From the NCBI GenBank assembly GCA_913054455.1, contig CAJXIL010000001.1, positions 33,387 to 97,386 of the forward strand: a stretch of 64,000 bases of DNA. Direction: 5' to 3'. Shown here in pieces: positions 1-8,155 of the stretch. Origin of the DNA: an uncultured Roseobacter sp. (GTDB lineage: Bacteria > Pseudomonadota > Alphaproteobacteria > Rhodobacterales > Rhodobacteraceae). The notes beneath the pieces were generated by a model. The model made no database searches. It was not told the DNA's origin and saw nothing but the letters and a program-made list of their open reading frames with translations. The translations under genes and the position numbers were made by a program. Positions within the stretch are counted from its first letter, which is position 1. The number at the start of each line of letters is the position of its first letter.

Positions 1-187
1 CCAATAGCGTTTGGTTTTGATATTGATCTTGAAACTCAAGCTCCTGCACCCCGCCGGAAATCGAGATATTCCAGTCCAGAACCGTTTGGTGCTTTGTGGA
101 GGTCGGGGTCAGGCGCACCTGTTGCAAGCCGTAAGAGACCGGTGCATCATAGGTGTATTGGGTCGTATGAGAGATTTCCAGTTTCAT
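1..187 (-). CDS. Transglutaminase-family protein, N-terminal part (cut by window edge)
   Basis: This reading frame is absent from the ORF track because it runs off the left edge. Reading the minus strand from an ATG at 187 gives MKLEISHTTQYTYDAPVSYG..., the beta-strand domain (H-T-T-x-Y-x-Y-D-x-P-V) that begins bacterial transglutaminase-like proteins. About 62 codons are present and the catalytic Cys/His/Asp part lies outside. It follows the alpha-E gene by 12 bases on the same strand, so it is the last visible member of the alpha-E/ATP-grasp/transglutaminase operon. The family is a cysteine-protease-fold group whose bacterial substrates are mostly unknown. Confidence 0.8.
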   Translation of the reverse strand, partial: MKLEISHTTQYTYDAPVSYGLQQVRLTPTSTKHQTVLDWNISISGGVQELEFQDQYQNQTLL

Positions 188-199
188 AGTTTCAAATGC

Positions 200-1141
200 C
201 TATCCGATGAACCGATAGTCTTTTTCGATTTGCTGTCCGATCGCGTTGATGTCGTCGATAAAGGCTGTGATGAATTGATGCAGTCCCTCGTCAAAAACTG
301 TTGCAATCGTGTGCCCGCGTAGCCTGTCACGCTGCGCGCTAATCATGTCGTGACAGGTCAAACGGGTGCCATAATCCTTGGCGAGAAAACCGAGACTCTC
401 TTCTAGAATTCGGCTGCAAAAGGACAGAGAGCGTGGAAAGCGTGGGTCAAGAATGAGGAAGTCAGCGACGCTGGCGGGCGTCATGTTTTCATCGTTGAGC
501 CAGCGAAACGACCGGTGCGCAGAAACCGAGCGCAAAATGGTTTCCCATTGCACGTTATCCAAAGCAGACCCGACAAAACTGGCGGAAGGTAATAGCGTGT
601 AATACTTCACATCAATGATCCGCGCTGTATTGTCTGCTCTTTCCAATGCGATGCCCATTTGGGTGAAATCAAAAATATCATTGCGCAGCATTGTGCCGTG
701 CAGAGCCCCGCGGACCAATGCGCTATGGCGGCGAATCTCTCCGAGCACGGCTGGTAGGTCCGTTTCCTTGACAGGTGACTTGAGTGTCTGTTTCAAGCCC
801 ATCCAGCCCTCATTGACAGCCTCCCACACCTCTGTGGTCAAGGCGGTTCGAACCATACGGGCGTTGGTCCGTGCTTTTTCGACAGCTGAGAGAACACTTG
901 ACAGATTGGCGGGGTCACGCAGCAGGAAATCCACCACATAGGCGGCTTCGTAGGTGTCGTATTTTGCGTCATAATTGCTGCGGGCACCCGCTGTGGTCAC
1001 AACAGATTTCCATTCGGAAGCAGGATCATTGGACCGTGTCAGAGCAATCCTGAAACCGGCTTCGACAAGGCGCGCAGTATTTTCGCAGCGTTCCAATAAG
1101 CGAAACATCCAATAGAGGCCACCCGCGGTTTTTCCAAGCAT
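200..1141 (-). CDS. Alpha-E domain protein (DUF403)
   Basis: The 313-residue, mostly helical protein begins MLGKTAGGLYWMFRLLERCENTARLVEAG, the characteristic opening of the alpha-E (DUF403) family, and has the usual full length. It starts 4 bases after the circularly permuted ATP-grasp gene and is followed by a transglutaminase; this trio is a widely conserved gene set. Alpha-E proteins have no established biochemical role; from constant linkage they are presumed partners of the ATP-grasp and transglutaminase proteins in a peptide-ligation or peptide-modification process. There is no signal peptide or membrane segment, so it is probably cytoplasmic. The family call is firm, the function unknown. 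Confidence 0.9.
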   Translation of the reverse strand: MLGKTAGGLYWMFRLLERCENTARLVEAGFRIALTRSNDPASEWKSVVTTAGARSNYDAKYDTYEAAYVVDFLLRDPANLSSVLSAVEKARTNARMVRTALTTEVWEAVNEGWMGLKQTLKSPVKETDLPAVLGEIRRHSALVRGALHGTMLRNDIFDFTQMGIALERADNTARIIDVKYYTLLPSASFVGSALDNVQWETILRSVSAHRSFRWLNDENMTPASVADFLILDPRFPRSLSFCSRILEESLGFLAKDYGTRLTCHDMISAQRDRLRGHTIATVFDEGLHQFITAFIDDINAIGQQIEKDYRFIG

Positions 1142-1145
1142 TCTG

Positions 1146-2573
1146 CTAGTCCTCCAGAACCCAAGTGTCTTTGGTGCCGCCGCCCTGACTAGAGTTGACC
1201 ACCAGAGAACCGGCCTTCAAAGCTACGCGGGTCAGCCCGCCAGGGGCTATGTCAATACCCTCAGGAGATACCAGGGCAAAGGGCCGTAGATCGACGTGAC
1301 GCGGCGCAAGGCCTTTTTTGGCAAAGATGGGCACTGTCGACAAAGACAGGGTTGGCTGCGCGATATAGTTGCCTGGATTTCTGCGCAGTTTGGCGGCAAA
1401 GGAGGACAGCTCTTTCTTGCTGGCCGCTGGCCCCACAAGCATCCCGTAGCCGCCTGAACCGTGAACCTCTTTCACCACAAGCTCTGCCAGATGTTCCAGC
1501 ACATAGGCCAGCGAGTCTGGTTCTGAACAGCGCCATGTCTCGACGTTCTTCAAGATTGCTTTCTCGCCAGTATAGAACTCGATGATATCAGGCATGTAGG
1601 AGTAGATCGCTTTGTCGTCAGCAATGCCTGTACCAGGTGCGTTGGCAATCGTGATGTTGCCGGCGCGGTAGACATCCATGATCCCCGGAACACCCAGCAT
1701 GGAGTCTGGGTTGAAATTCAGCGGGTCAAGATATTCATCATCGACCCTGCGATACAGAACATCGATATTCTTGTAGCCCCTGGTTGTTCGCATTGCGATG
1801 TGGCCGTCCACGACCATCAGATCATGACCTTCTACCAGCTCGACGCCCATCTGATCGGCGAGAAACGAATGCTCAAAATAGGCAGAGTTGTGAATTCCAG
1901 GCGTCAGAATGGCCACAGTGGGTTTGCCAGCGCATCCTTGGGGCGCACATGCGGCAAGGGAGCGCCGCAGGTTCTTGGGATAGTCGCTGACCCGTTGAAC
2001 TTTGATCTGGCTAAACAGTTCGGGGAACATGTGCAGCATCGTTTCGCGATTTTCCAGCATATAGGACACACCCGACGGGGTACGGGCGTTGTCTTCTAGC
2101 ACGTAAAAATCATCCTCACCCGTGCGCACCAGATCAGTGCCAACGATGTGGGTGTAGACTTTACCCGGTGGTGTGATGCCGATCATCTGCGGCAGGAACG
2201 CTTCATTGCGCGAAATCAATTCAGTTGGCACGATCCCCGCCCGCAGGATTTCTTGTCGGTGATAAATGTCGTGCAGGAAAGCATTGATGGCAACCACACG
2301 CTGCTTGATCCCTTTGGACAATTTTGTCCACTCGCGGTTTGCGATGATCCTGGGGATCAGGTCAAACGGGATCAAACGTTCTTGGGCCTCGGCTTGCCCA
2401 TAGACATTAAAGGTGATGCCGGTTCGTCTAAAAAACGCCTCGGCTTCCTTTGATTTCTTTGAAAGACGCGTGGGGTCTTCGTTTGCAAACCACTTTTGGT
2501 ATTCGGCATACGGAGCGCGTACGCCATCTGAACCCAAAAGCATTTCATCAAAGTGGCGGCGTTCTAAATCCAT
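1146..2573 (-). CDS. Circularly permuted ATP-grasp type 2 protein (DUF404/DUF407)
   Basis: At 475 residues this is the usual length of the family. Recognisable stretches are YVLEDNARTPSGVSYMLENR near residue 155, VAILTPGIHNSAYFEHSFLA near residue 220 and VVKEVHGSGGYGMLVGP near residue 365, the last containing the glycine-rich nucleotide-binding region. ATP-grasp enzymes join a carboxylate to an amine or thiol through an acyl phosphate. The permuted version encoded with alpha-E and transglutaminase genes is thought to make or modify a peptide, but no product is established. It lies between a transglutaminase (49 bases upstream) and the alpha-E gene (4 bases downstream), as one minus-strand operon. 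Confidence 0.92.
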   Translation of the reverse strand: MDLERRHFDEMLLGSDGVRAPYAEYQKWFANEDPTRLSKKSKEAEAFFRRTGITFNVYGQAEAQERLIPFDLIPRIIANREWTKLSKGIKQRVVAINAFLHDIYHRQEILRAGIVPTELISRNEAFLPQMIGITPPGKVYTHIVGTDLVRTGEDDFYVLEDNARTPSGVSYMLENRETMLHMFPELFSQIKVQRVSDYPKNLRRSLAACAPQGCAGKPTVAILTPGIHNSAYFEHSFLADQMGVELVEGHDLMVVDGHIAMRTTRGYKNIDVLYRRVDDEYLDPLNFNPDSMLGVPGIMDVYRAGNITIANAPGTGIADDKAIYSYMPDIIEFYTGEKAILKNVETWRCSEPDSLAYVLEHLAELVVKEVHGSGGYGMLVGPAASKKELSSFAAKLRRNPGNYIAQPTLSLSTVPIFAKKGLAPRHVDLRPFALVSPEGIDIAPGGLTRVALKAGSLVVNSSQGGGTKDTWVLED

Positions 2574-2621
2574 AAGAACACTTTAGGAGGTACTGATGCT
2601 TTAGCAATGCGTATTGTTCGG

Positions 2622-3401
2622 TCAGATAATTCGCGACACATTAACTGCCTGTTTTTTGAGCGACATACTGCCGTAGGAGGTCATGAAAGAGACGTCTGCT
2701 GCGTCCCTGCCCACACCAATTCGGGCAATCTCGCTCGCTTTTGCCATGCCGGTCGGGTCGACCAAATGCCACTGGCCCTCTAGATAAACCTCTGCCACGG
2801 CGTGAAAATCCTGGGGGGTGACATCTGGCGCATAGGCGCTCACAAATCGGGCGGGAATGCCCACTGCACGTGCCATTGCGATCAAGACATGCGCATAGTC
2901 ACGACAAACGCCTGCACGCGCCCCAAAACTGTCCGTTGCGGTTGTCATACCGTTGCTCACAAGGTTGTCGTAGGTGAATTCGTTCCTGATCCATTTGGAC
3001 ATCACTGCAATCAACTGCCCACCAGAACGCGGCCCAAACAAAGCTGGGACAGAATTCAGGAAGTCTTCAGGGTGACAGTATCTTGAGGGCATCAGAAATT
3101 TAGTGACCTCACTGGGGATCTGGTTGAGCGGTGTGGTTTGCAGATCAGACAGTTCAACACTTTGCCGATCTACCACGACCTTGGTTTGATACAGGCACTC
3201 AAACGCGTCGGCCACGCGCAGCCAGCGCCTGATCCCAACCTGCTCTTCACCTCGCACAATATTGGTTTCAATATCGGATGAAATGCGAAACTGCATCTCC
3301 TCGAGCCGTTGCTCGGGATCTTGTGCCACCTCAATCTGCAGCAAAAGATCGCAAGGCTGTGCGCATGTGTAGATGAGGTGGGCCTGAATCGATAGAAGCA
3401 A
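2622..3401 (-). CDS. Transglutaminase-like cysteine peptidase family protein
   Basis: The 259-residue protein has the transglutaminase-like triad: Cys in RAGVCRDYAHVLI, His in DFHAVAEVYL and Asp in WHLVDPTG. The N-terminal third is the beta-rich domain common to bacterial members. The start is a TTG (the track shows it as M) preceded by GAGGA at a suitable distance, and no better ATG lies upstream. It is the first gene of the minus-strand operon running through the permuted ATP-grasp and alpha-E genes to a second transglutaminase at the window edge. Family members act as proteases or amide transferases; the substrate here is unknown. Confidence 0.88.
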   Translation of the reverse strand: MLLSIQAHLIYTCAQPCDLLLQIEVAQDPEQRLEEMQFRISSDIETNIVRGEEQVGIRRWLRVADAFECLYQTKVVVDRQSVELSDLQTTPLNQIPSEVTKFLMPSRYCHPEDFLNSVPALFGPRSGGQLIAVMSKWIRNEFTYDNLVSNGMTTATDSFGARAGVCRDYAHVLIAMARAVGIPARFVSAYAPDVTPQDFHAVAEVYLEGQWHLVDPTGMAKASEIARIGVGRDAADVSFMTSYGSMSLKKQAVNVSRII

Positions 3402-3556
3402 GAGGTATCCTCACGGGGCGAGCAGGGCGAAAACGTATGACGTTTATGCTCTCATCTTACGGCCAAAGTGTCGATGCATTTTCCGGCTAAGGCCCAATGG
3501 GCCGTTCGGATAACCCAGCTGTCTGAGACGGGCAAATCTAGCTCAGTGTGGGCTGT

Positions 3557-3579
3557 GCTTTCCCTACTTTTCGGAAAGC
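3557..3579 (-). terminator. Hairpin downstream of the thioesterase operon
   Basis: GCTTTCC and GGAAAGC form a perfect 7-base stem with a 9-base loop. It lies about 90 bases past the thioesterase stop in the minus direction and upstream of the transglutaminase start. There is no clear T-run, so termination is only a guess. Confidence 0.3.
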
Positions 3580-3665
3580 TTAGGGAGCCAACCGCAACGG
3601 AGATTGGAATGCGAGGGTGCCTTTTGCATCAGCTGGGGCCATATAGTTACCAGAGGGCAGCTAAA

Positions 3666-4454
3666 TCAGTGCAGTTGACTTGGTTGTACAAACCGAAGCC
3701 GAAACCGATCCCACAAGGCCCTGAACGGGTTCCTTTGGGGCGGGGTTGCCTCACGAGATTTTTCCGAAATAAATTCTGCCAGTTTCTGGACATTTGGTTC
3801 AAGGAAATAGGTGCCATGCTTTCCCTCCAAGAAGTCCCAAGAATACTGGGAGTTCCGCTCACTCCAGAATTCAATGGGGTTTCGCGTTGAGAGGAATGGA
3901 TTGAACCCGCTCTCACGGCCAAACAGCATGAACCTTTGGCCGCGGTAGGTTCTCTTACCGATGTAGTCTATCGACAAAAGATAGGGGGACACGCCTGCGT
4001 CATCCATCATTTGTATCGCCATGGATTCGGCAATTGGCGCACCTTGGCAATTGCCGCCAATGAGAAAGCTCGAGGCGCCTTTCACCTGCCTGACGCTTTC
4101 AATGTAGCGTTTCGCAAGGGGTTCGTTGAACCTAGTTTTCAGCCCCCATTTGTTCGTAATACCGCTAAACGAACCCATGGCATAGAGAGGCTGGTTTTCG
4201 TCCAAATGGTTGGCCAGAAGGAAAGGTTCGGCCCAGCTGTTGAAGCACCAAAACAAGGGTGGTTTCTTTCCTTTGGTATTCCAGGCAAGAAAGTCCCCAA
4301 CAGCGCTAGGTGCATGTTTTGAGGCCCGGTTCTTTTCGGCCAAGATAGCGGCAAAAATGTCTTCGAACTCAGCTGCGGGCCCCGGCGACAGGGTCTCAGG
4401 AAGCATTTTGTTCGGCACATAGCTCCAACGTTTATAGGCATCGGTATTGGTCAT
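3666..4454 (-). CDS. Thioesterase-family alpha/beta hydrolase with Cys nucleophile
   Basis: The 262-residue protein resembles the thioesterase domains of peptide and polyketide assembly lines. It has an opening strand LFWCFNSWAEP, the nucleophile elbow LIGGNCQGAP with Cys136 where most have Ser, a probable acid Asp163 in LLSIDYIG, and a C-terminal His213 in GKHGTYFLEPNVQKLAEFI. Its expected role is releasing or transferring an acyl group from a carrier protein. It is the last gene of a minus-strand trio behind an ATP-grasp gene and a free-standing acyl carrier protein (65-base gap), which is the natural partner. The Cys-for-Ser change resembles PHA synthases and a few assembly-line thioesterases that form beta-lactones or amides. 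Confidence 0.78.
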   Translation of the reverse strand: MTNTDAYKRWSYVPNKMLPETLSPGPAAEFEDIFAAILAEKNRASKHAPSAVGDFLAWNTKGKKPPLFWCFNSWAEPFLLANHLDENQPLYAMGSFSGITNKWGLKTRFNEPLAKRYIESVRQVKGASSFLIGGNCQGAPIAESMAIQMMDDAGVSPYLLSIDYIGKRTYRGQRFMLFGRESGFNPFLSTRNPIEFWSERNSQYSWDFLEGKHGTYFLEPNVQKLAEFISEKSREATPPQRNPFRALWDRFRLRFVQPSQLH

Positions 4455-4519
4455 GTCGGTTCTATTTCTTGATCACCGAAGCGGGCGGAACCCTTGGAGG
4501 GGAGGGGATGAAAAGTAGT

Positions 4520-4780
4520 TTAGACCAGCCGCGCAACGACATCATAAACAGATTCAGTCCGCCTCATGAATGTTTCAGGATGCACTCGGAGTTTGAAAGT
4601 GTTCTGTAGTTCGATGGCCATGGTAACTGCGTCAATAGAATCCAAATCATACTCCGACAAGAGGTCGGACGCATCCAGGCTATCAGTTGGCTCCCCAATG
4701 ATGGTTGCCAGATAGACCAAAATCCAACGGTTCAAGGTTTCGCTATCAAGGGTTTGTACCGCGTGCACGGAGGGCTCCAT
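4520..4780 (-). CDS. Acyl carrier protein (phosphopantetheine-binding)
   Basis: The 86-residue acidic helical protein has the carrier-protein signature YDLDSIDAVTMAIEL, in which Ser48 of the DSI motif would carry 4'-phosphopantetheine. Its length fits a single free-standing carrier domain. It lies between an ATP-grasp gene (39-base gap) and a thioesterase gene on the minus strand. No ketosynthase, adenylation domain or fatty-acid gene is nearby, so it is unlikely to be the housekeeping AcpP. The context suggests a dedicated carrier that is loaded, extended or amidated by the neighbouring ATP-grasp enzyme and unloaded by the thioesterase. Confidence 0.88.
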   Translation of the reverse strand: MEPSVHAVQTLDSETLNRWILVYLATIIGEPTDSLDASDLLSEYDLDSIDAVTMAIELQNTFKLRVHPETFMRRTESVYDVVARLV

Positions 4781-4819
4781 TCAAAGTCAGAGGGAAGAAT
4801 GAGGATGCAGGCAAGTGCA

Positions 4820-5872
4820 TTATGTTGTCTTATAGTGGCGCTCAAGGAGGTTCAGTATTTTAGCGGCGACATCGACCTTTTTTCCTTGCCATGGGTAGTA
4901 AAAGGACAGGAGCGCCGGGCTCGCATTGAATTCCAGCAGCCAGTAATTGTCGTCCGTGGCCGGCACCGTGTAATTCTCAATCACCAGGTCGACACCAGAG
5001 TAAAGCAGGCCGGGAATTTCCTTGCAGGCTTTGGCGACGATCTCTCGATAGCTGGGGTGTACCTCGTCCCAGAACAAATAACTGTCCGCCCCTGCCGTCG
5101 CATTGGAGACGCCGCTTAGGAAAACGCGCTCGCCGGCTGACGGAATATCCTCCAGTGTCCGGCCGTGACGCTCCAGATACTCGCAAATGGCCTCGCCGAT
5201 GGGAAACTGAGGGTGTGTTGGCAGTTTGCGCTCGGCGCGTTCCGCGTTTTTAGCTTGCGCCAGTTGCAACAAAGACGAGCATCCATCACCGACCACACTG
5301 CAGGGGCGCCCGTAGCGGATCCCGACGACCTCCGGTTCAACGTAAAAAAACCGAAAATGTTCGCCGGTGACACTCTCTTCGATCAGGATGTTGGGAAAGC
5401 GCGCAGCAACGCGATCAATTGCGGTTTTGAGCCAGGCCTCCTCAGTGATGTTTGGGAAAACGCAACGTCCCTCAGACCCGTGATTGGGTTTAACGCAGAT
5501 CGGACCAGAGAAATCCTTAAAGGATGCATAGGCAGCTTCGAGATTGCGCCGGCGAAAGAACTGGCCTTTGGGGACGCTAAAGCCCTTGCTGGAAAGATGC
5601 TGTTTGCATTTAAATTTGTGGGCTATCAGCAATGAGGCATCGTGGTTCACATTCAGGCCAATGCGGTCCCATTCGTCACTGCCCTGTGCCAGCAACATGC
5701 CGCGCGCATAAAAGAATTCTTGGCCGGCGATGTAGAATGTGAGCCAGGTATTCCGCTTACCCCCAGATTGTACAATTTTTGTGACAGTGGGGATTCCCCT
5801 GGCCTCTGCTGCTGCCTTTACATGGGTGGAATGCAGGTCCAGTTTGGCCTCTGGAGCTTCAAGAATCGGCAC
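4820..5872 (-). CDS. ATP-grasp ligase, cyanophycin synthetase/GshF-like
   Basis: The track ORF (to 6043) extends across the start of the divergent gene. A GTG at 5872 preceded by AAGGGGG gives a better start, VPILEAPEAKLDLHS, and a protein of about 350 residues. ATP-grasp features are the lid and strand KPNHGSEGRCVF, the CphA/GshF-type segment GIRYGRPCSVVGDGCSSLLQL, and the metal-binding end YWLLEFNASPALLSFYYPW. Enzymes with this GDG segment join amino acids to a carboxylate (glutathione, cyanophycin). It heads the ligase-ACP-thioesterase operon, with 116 bases separating it from a second ATP-grasp gene on the plus strand. The substrate is unknown. Confidence 0.82.
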   Translation of the reverse strand: MPILEAPEAKLDLHSTHVKAAAEARGIPTVTKIVQSGGKRNTWLTFYIAGQEFFYARGMLLAQGSDEWDRIGLNVNHDASLLIAHKFKCKQHLSSKGFSVPKGQFFRRRNLEAAYASFKDFSGPICVKPNHGSEGRCVFPNITEEAWLKTAIDRVAARFPNILIEESVTGEHFRFFYVEPEVVGIRYGRPCSVVGDGCSSLLQLAQAKNAERAERKLPTHPQFPIGEAICEYLERHGRTLEDIPSAGERVFLSGVSNATAGADSYLFWDEVHPSYREIVAKACKEIPGLLYSGVDLVIENYTVPATDDNYWLLEFNASPALLSFYYPWQGKKVDVAAKILNLLERHYKTT

Positions 5873-5988
5873 TTCTGCCCCCTTGCTTCTTGTGAATGCA
5901 TGCGGTCTTGACCTACTGGTCGAAAGGGGTAACAAGCTTAAATAGTTAAATTGTTTCAAACCTATCAAAAAAATTTGAGAGGGTGTCA

Positions 5989-7095
5989 ATGACAAAAATT
6001 GGCTTGCTGTACTTTCGCAAAGTCCCTGTCGCGACCATGCCAAGGCTACGTATGCGTGCGCTCCTGGCTGAGGCTGCGCTGCAGGACCTTGATCTGGTCT
6101 TGCTCAACCCACAGGATTGCAAGCCTGAGGAAAAGACGATCGTCACCAAACGTTTCATCGGGGGGGAGTGGGATCAGCAAGAGGAGGCCTTGCCTGATGT
6201 TGTTTACATCGTGGGCGCGCCTCTTTTGCCTGCCCACGCAGTGGTCAACACGCTGGTGCGAGAAAACTGTCGGATCATCGCTGACAAAGGCGTCAATAAG
6301 CTAAAGCTGGCGACGATCTTGGCTGGAAGCCCTGCAGAAGCCTATCTGCCGCCAACGGAGAAAATTCCCGATGAGGCGCCTGCCGAGATGCTCTGTGACT
6401 TTCTGCGCGCCAATGGCGGCGCGGTTGTGAAACGGGCCAACGGCAACCAAGGCGTTGGCCTGTTCTTTGTTACTCAGGAACCAGGCACGGAAACCTGGCA
6501 GGTTAAATCTGATAGCAAGGTCTTCTTGGGGACGCTAGAAGAGGCGGCAAACTATGTAGCAAAGCGTATTGCCGGGCGTATGAGGTATCGAGCCTATTTG
6601 GCACAACGCCATATCTGTTCAGTGGCGGGCGACGGTCGGCCTGCGGATGTGCGCGTACATGTGCAGCGCCATGCAGATGGCGCCTGGGGTATTACCCGCG
6701 CCTATGTGCGCTTGGCCGAGGTGGGCATGCCCTTGGCGAATATCAGCAAAGGCGGCTATCAAGGCCCCCTGGAAGGGTTTCTCAATCAGCGAAAGGTGCG
6801 CGCTCCTGCCGAGATTGAAGCGGAACTCCTGGAGGCTGCGGTATCTATCGCGGAGGTGGAGGATAGTTATCGCCCGCGGCCGTTGAGTGAGCTGGGAATC
6901 GATTTTTTGATTGATGAAAAAGACCAGATTTGGCTGATCGAAACCAATACTTTCCCACAGAGCTTTTTGCATGAGCATGACAGGGCTATGCATTTTCTTT
7001 CCTACTGCAAATGGTTGGCAGAACAGGAGCGACAGCTAGACCGGGTAATCCAGCCGATGGCTGCCAACGCGCAAGAAAACCAAGATTTAGCCTGA
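5989..7095 (+). CDS. YheC/YheD-family ATP-grasp protein
   Basis: The track begins at a GTG (5983); the ATG two codons later is better placed behind GAGAGGG. The roughly 368-residue protein has an N-terminal preATP-grasp region (KIGLLYFRKVPVATMPRLRM), the ATP-binding AVVKRANGNQGVGLFFV, the central RPADVRVHVQRH and the metal-site IDFLIDEKDQIWLIETNTF. This matches the YheC/YheD group first named for endospore coat association, although this organism type does not sporulate. It is divergent from the ATP-grasp/ACP/thioesterase operon across a short AT-rich gap, so shared regulation is likely. Two different ligases beside one carrier protein suggests stepwise amide formation; the product is unknown. 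Confidence 0.8.
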   Translation: MTKIGLLYFRKVPVATMPRLRMRALLAEAALQDLDLVLLNPQDCKPEEKTIVTKRFIGGEWDQQEEALPDVVYIVGAPLLPAHAVVNTLVRENCRIIADKGVNKLKLATILAGSPAEAYLPPTEKIPDEAPAEMLCDFLRANGGAVVKRANGNQGVGLFFVTQEPGTETWQVKSDSKVFLGTLEEAANYVAKRIAGRMRYRAYLAQRHICSVAGDGRPADVRVHVQRHADGAWGITRAYVRLAEVGMPLANISKGGYQGPLEGFLNQRKVRAPAEIEAELLEAAVSIAEVEDSYRPRPLSELGIDFLIDEKDQIWLIETNTFPQSFLHEHDRAMHFLSYCKWLAEQERQLDRVIQPMAANAQENQDLA

Positions 7096-7151
7096 AGAGC
7101 GTACAATGAATGAACGCAAAAGCTTCGCGGTTGTCCCAATATCAGTATCTG

Positions 7152-7171
7152 GCTCCTTGTTGCGAAGGAGC
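7152..7171 (+). terminator. Hairpin terminator between convergent genes
   Basis: GCTCCTT-GTTGCG-AAGGAGC is a perfect 7-base stem followed by TAGTGTTTATTTG on the plus strand. It lies between the convergent YheC/D-like gene and the LysR gene and abuts the LysR stop codon, so it could serve both. Confidence 0.6.
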
Positions 7172-8058
7172 TAGTGTTTATTTGTCCGTTTTTTTGCCTG
7201 CGAGGTGAGCCAAGATACAACCGTGTCAATGGCAGCATTCGACGTGGTTTTGCGCAACGTCAACAAGTAGAAATCCTGAGCTCCGACGCTGTTCACCGGT
7301 CCAATCTCAAGCAGATTTCCAGCGTCTATGTCATTGGCCACGAGAAAACGGCTGACCAAGGCGACACCTTGACCAGAGATCGCTGCATCCACTGCAAGGG
7401 CAGTTTGGCTGAGCCGAAGACCCCGTTTGCTTTGGTCTCCTATCCCCCATTCCGACAGCACCCTTGGCCAGAGATCATGTGTGTCATGAATTTTCGGCAA
7501 GTGGGCTAGCGTTTCATCGCTGTAGGGAGGTCGCGCGGTTTTCACCAGTTTGGGGGCAACTACGGCGATTAGATTTTGTCTAAATAAAAGCGTGGCATCT
7601 AGTGCTGCGCCGAACGGTGGCGATCCCTGTCTAATGGCGAGGTCAATGCCGTCACTATGGAAACTAGAGACTTTTTCAGTTGCCAGAATACGCAAATCTA
7701 TCTCGGGATGCCTGTTTGAGAAATCTGGTAGGTTTGGAATCAGCCACTTTGAAGCAAAGGTTGGCGTGACACTGATCAGAACTTTTCCGTTCTCAGGCTT
7801 TAGCTGGGCCGTCGCCGAGCGCAGCTCGGCAAAGGCGTGTGCAATTCTCTCGTGATAGCTGCGGCCAGCAGGTGTCAGGGCAAGTCCTTTGGGGAGACGT
7901 TCAAAAAGCGTGATGCCGAGATGCGCTTCAAGTTGACGTACCTGCTGTGCCACGGCCCCTTGGGTAACGCCTATCTCATCTGCAGCGGCACGAAAATTCA
8001 GCCTACGGCCAGAAACATCAAAGGCTCGTAGCCCGTTGAGGGGAGGAAGATCTATCAT
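7171..8058 (-). CDS. LysR-family regulator, GcvA-like
   Basis: The 295-residue protein has a winged helix-turn-helix at residues 1-65 (FRAAADEIGVTQGAVAQQVRQLEAHLG) and a periplasmic-binding-like effector domain. The ITPTFASKWLIPNLPDF and DLAIRQGSPP segments are typical of the GcvA subgroup. It is divergent from an SDR gene and a small membrane-protein gene over a 97-base gap, so it probably controls them and itself. The inducer cannot be read from sequence. Confidence 0.9.
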   Translation of the reverse strand: MIDLPPLNGLRAFDVSGRRLNFRAAADEIGVTQGAVAQQVRQLEAHLGITLFERLPKGLALTPAGRSYHERIAHAFAELRSATAQLKPENGKVLISVTPTFASKWLIPNLPDFSNRHPEIDLRILATEKVSSFHSDGIDLAIRQGSPPFGAALDATLLFRQNLIAVVAPKLVKTARPPYSDETLAHLPKIHDTHDLWPRVLSEWGIGDQSKRGLRLSQTALAVDAAISGQGVALVSRFLVANDIDAGNLLEIGPVNSVGAQDFYLLTLRKTTSNAAIDTVVSWLTSQAKKRTNKH

Positions 8059-8155
8059 TTGACGATAGTATTTCTACTGGCGCGAAACATCAATTCTCAA
8101 TCCTGGAACTTCTCAAGACCCAATATAATAGACGGGAAAAGCATTGGAGTTGGAT

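Noticed and set aside
5873-6043. N-terminal extension of the ATP-grasp ORF on the minus strand
   Set aside because: It would overlap the start of the divergent ATP-grasp gene and remove the shared promoter; a GTG with a strong ribosome site lies at 5872.
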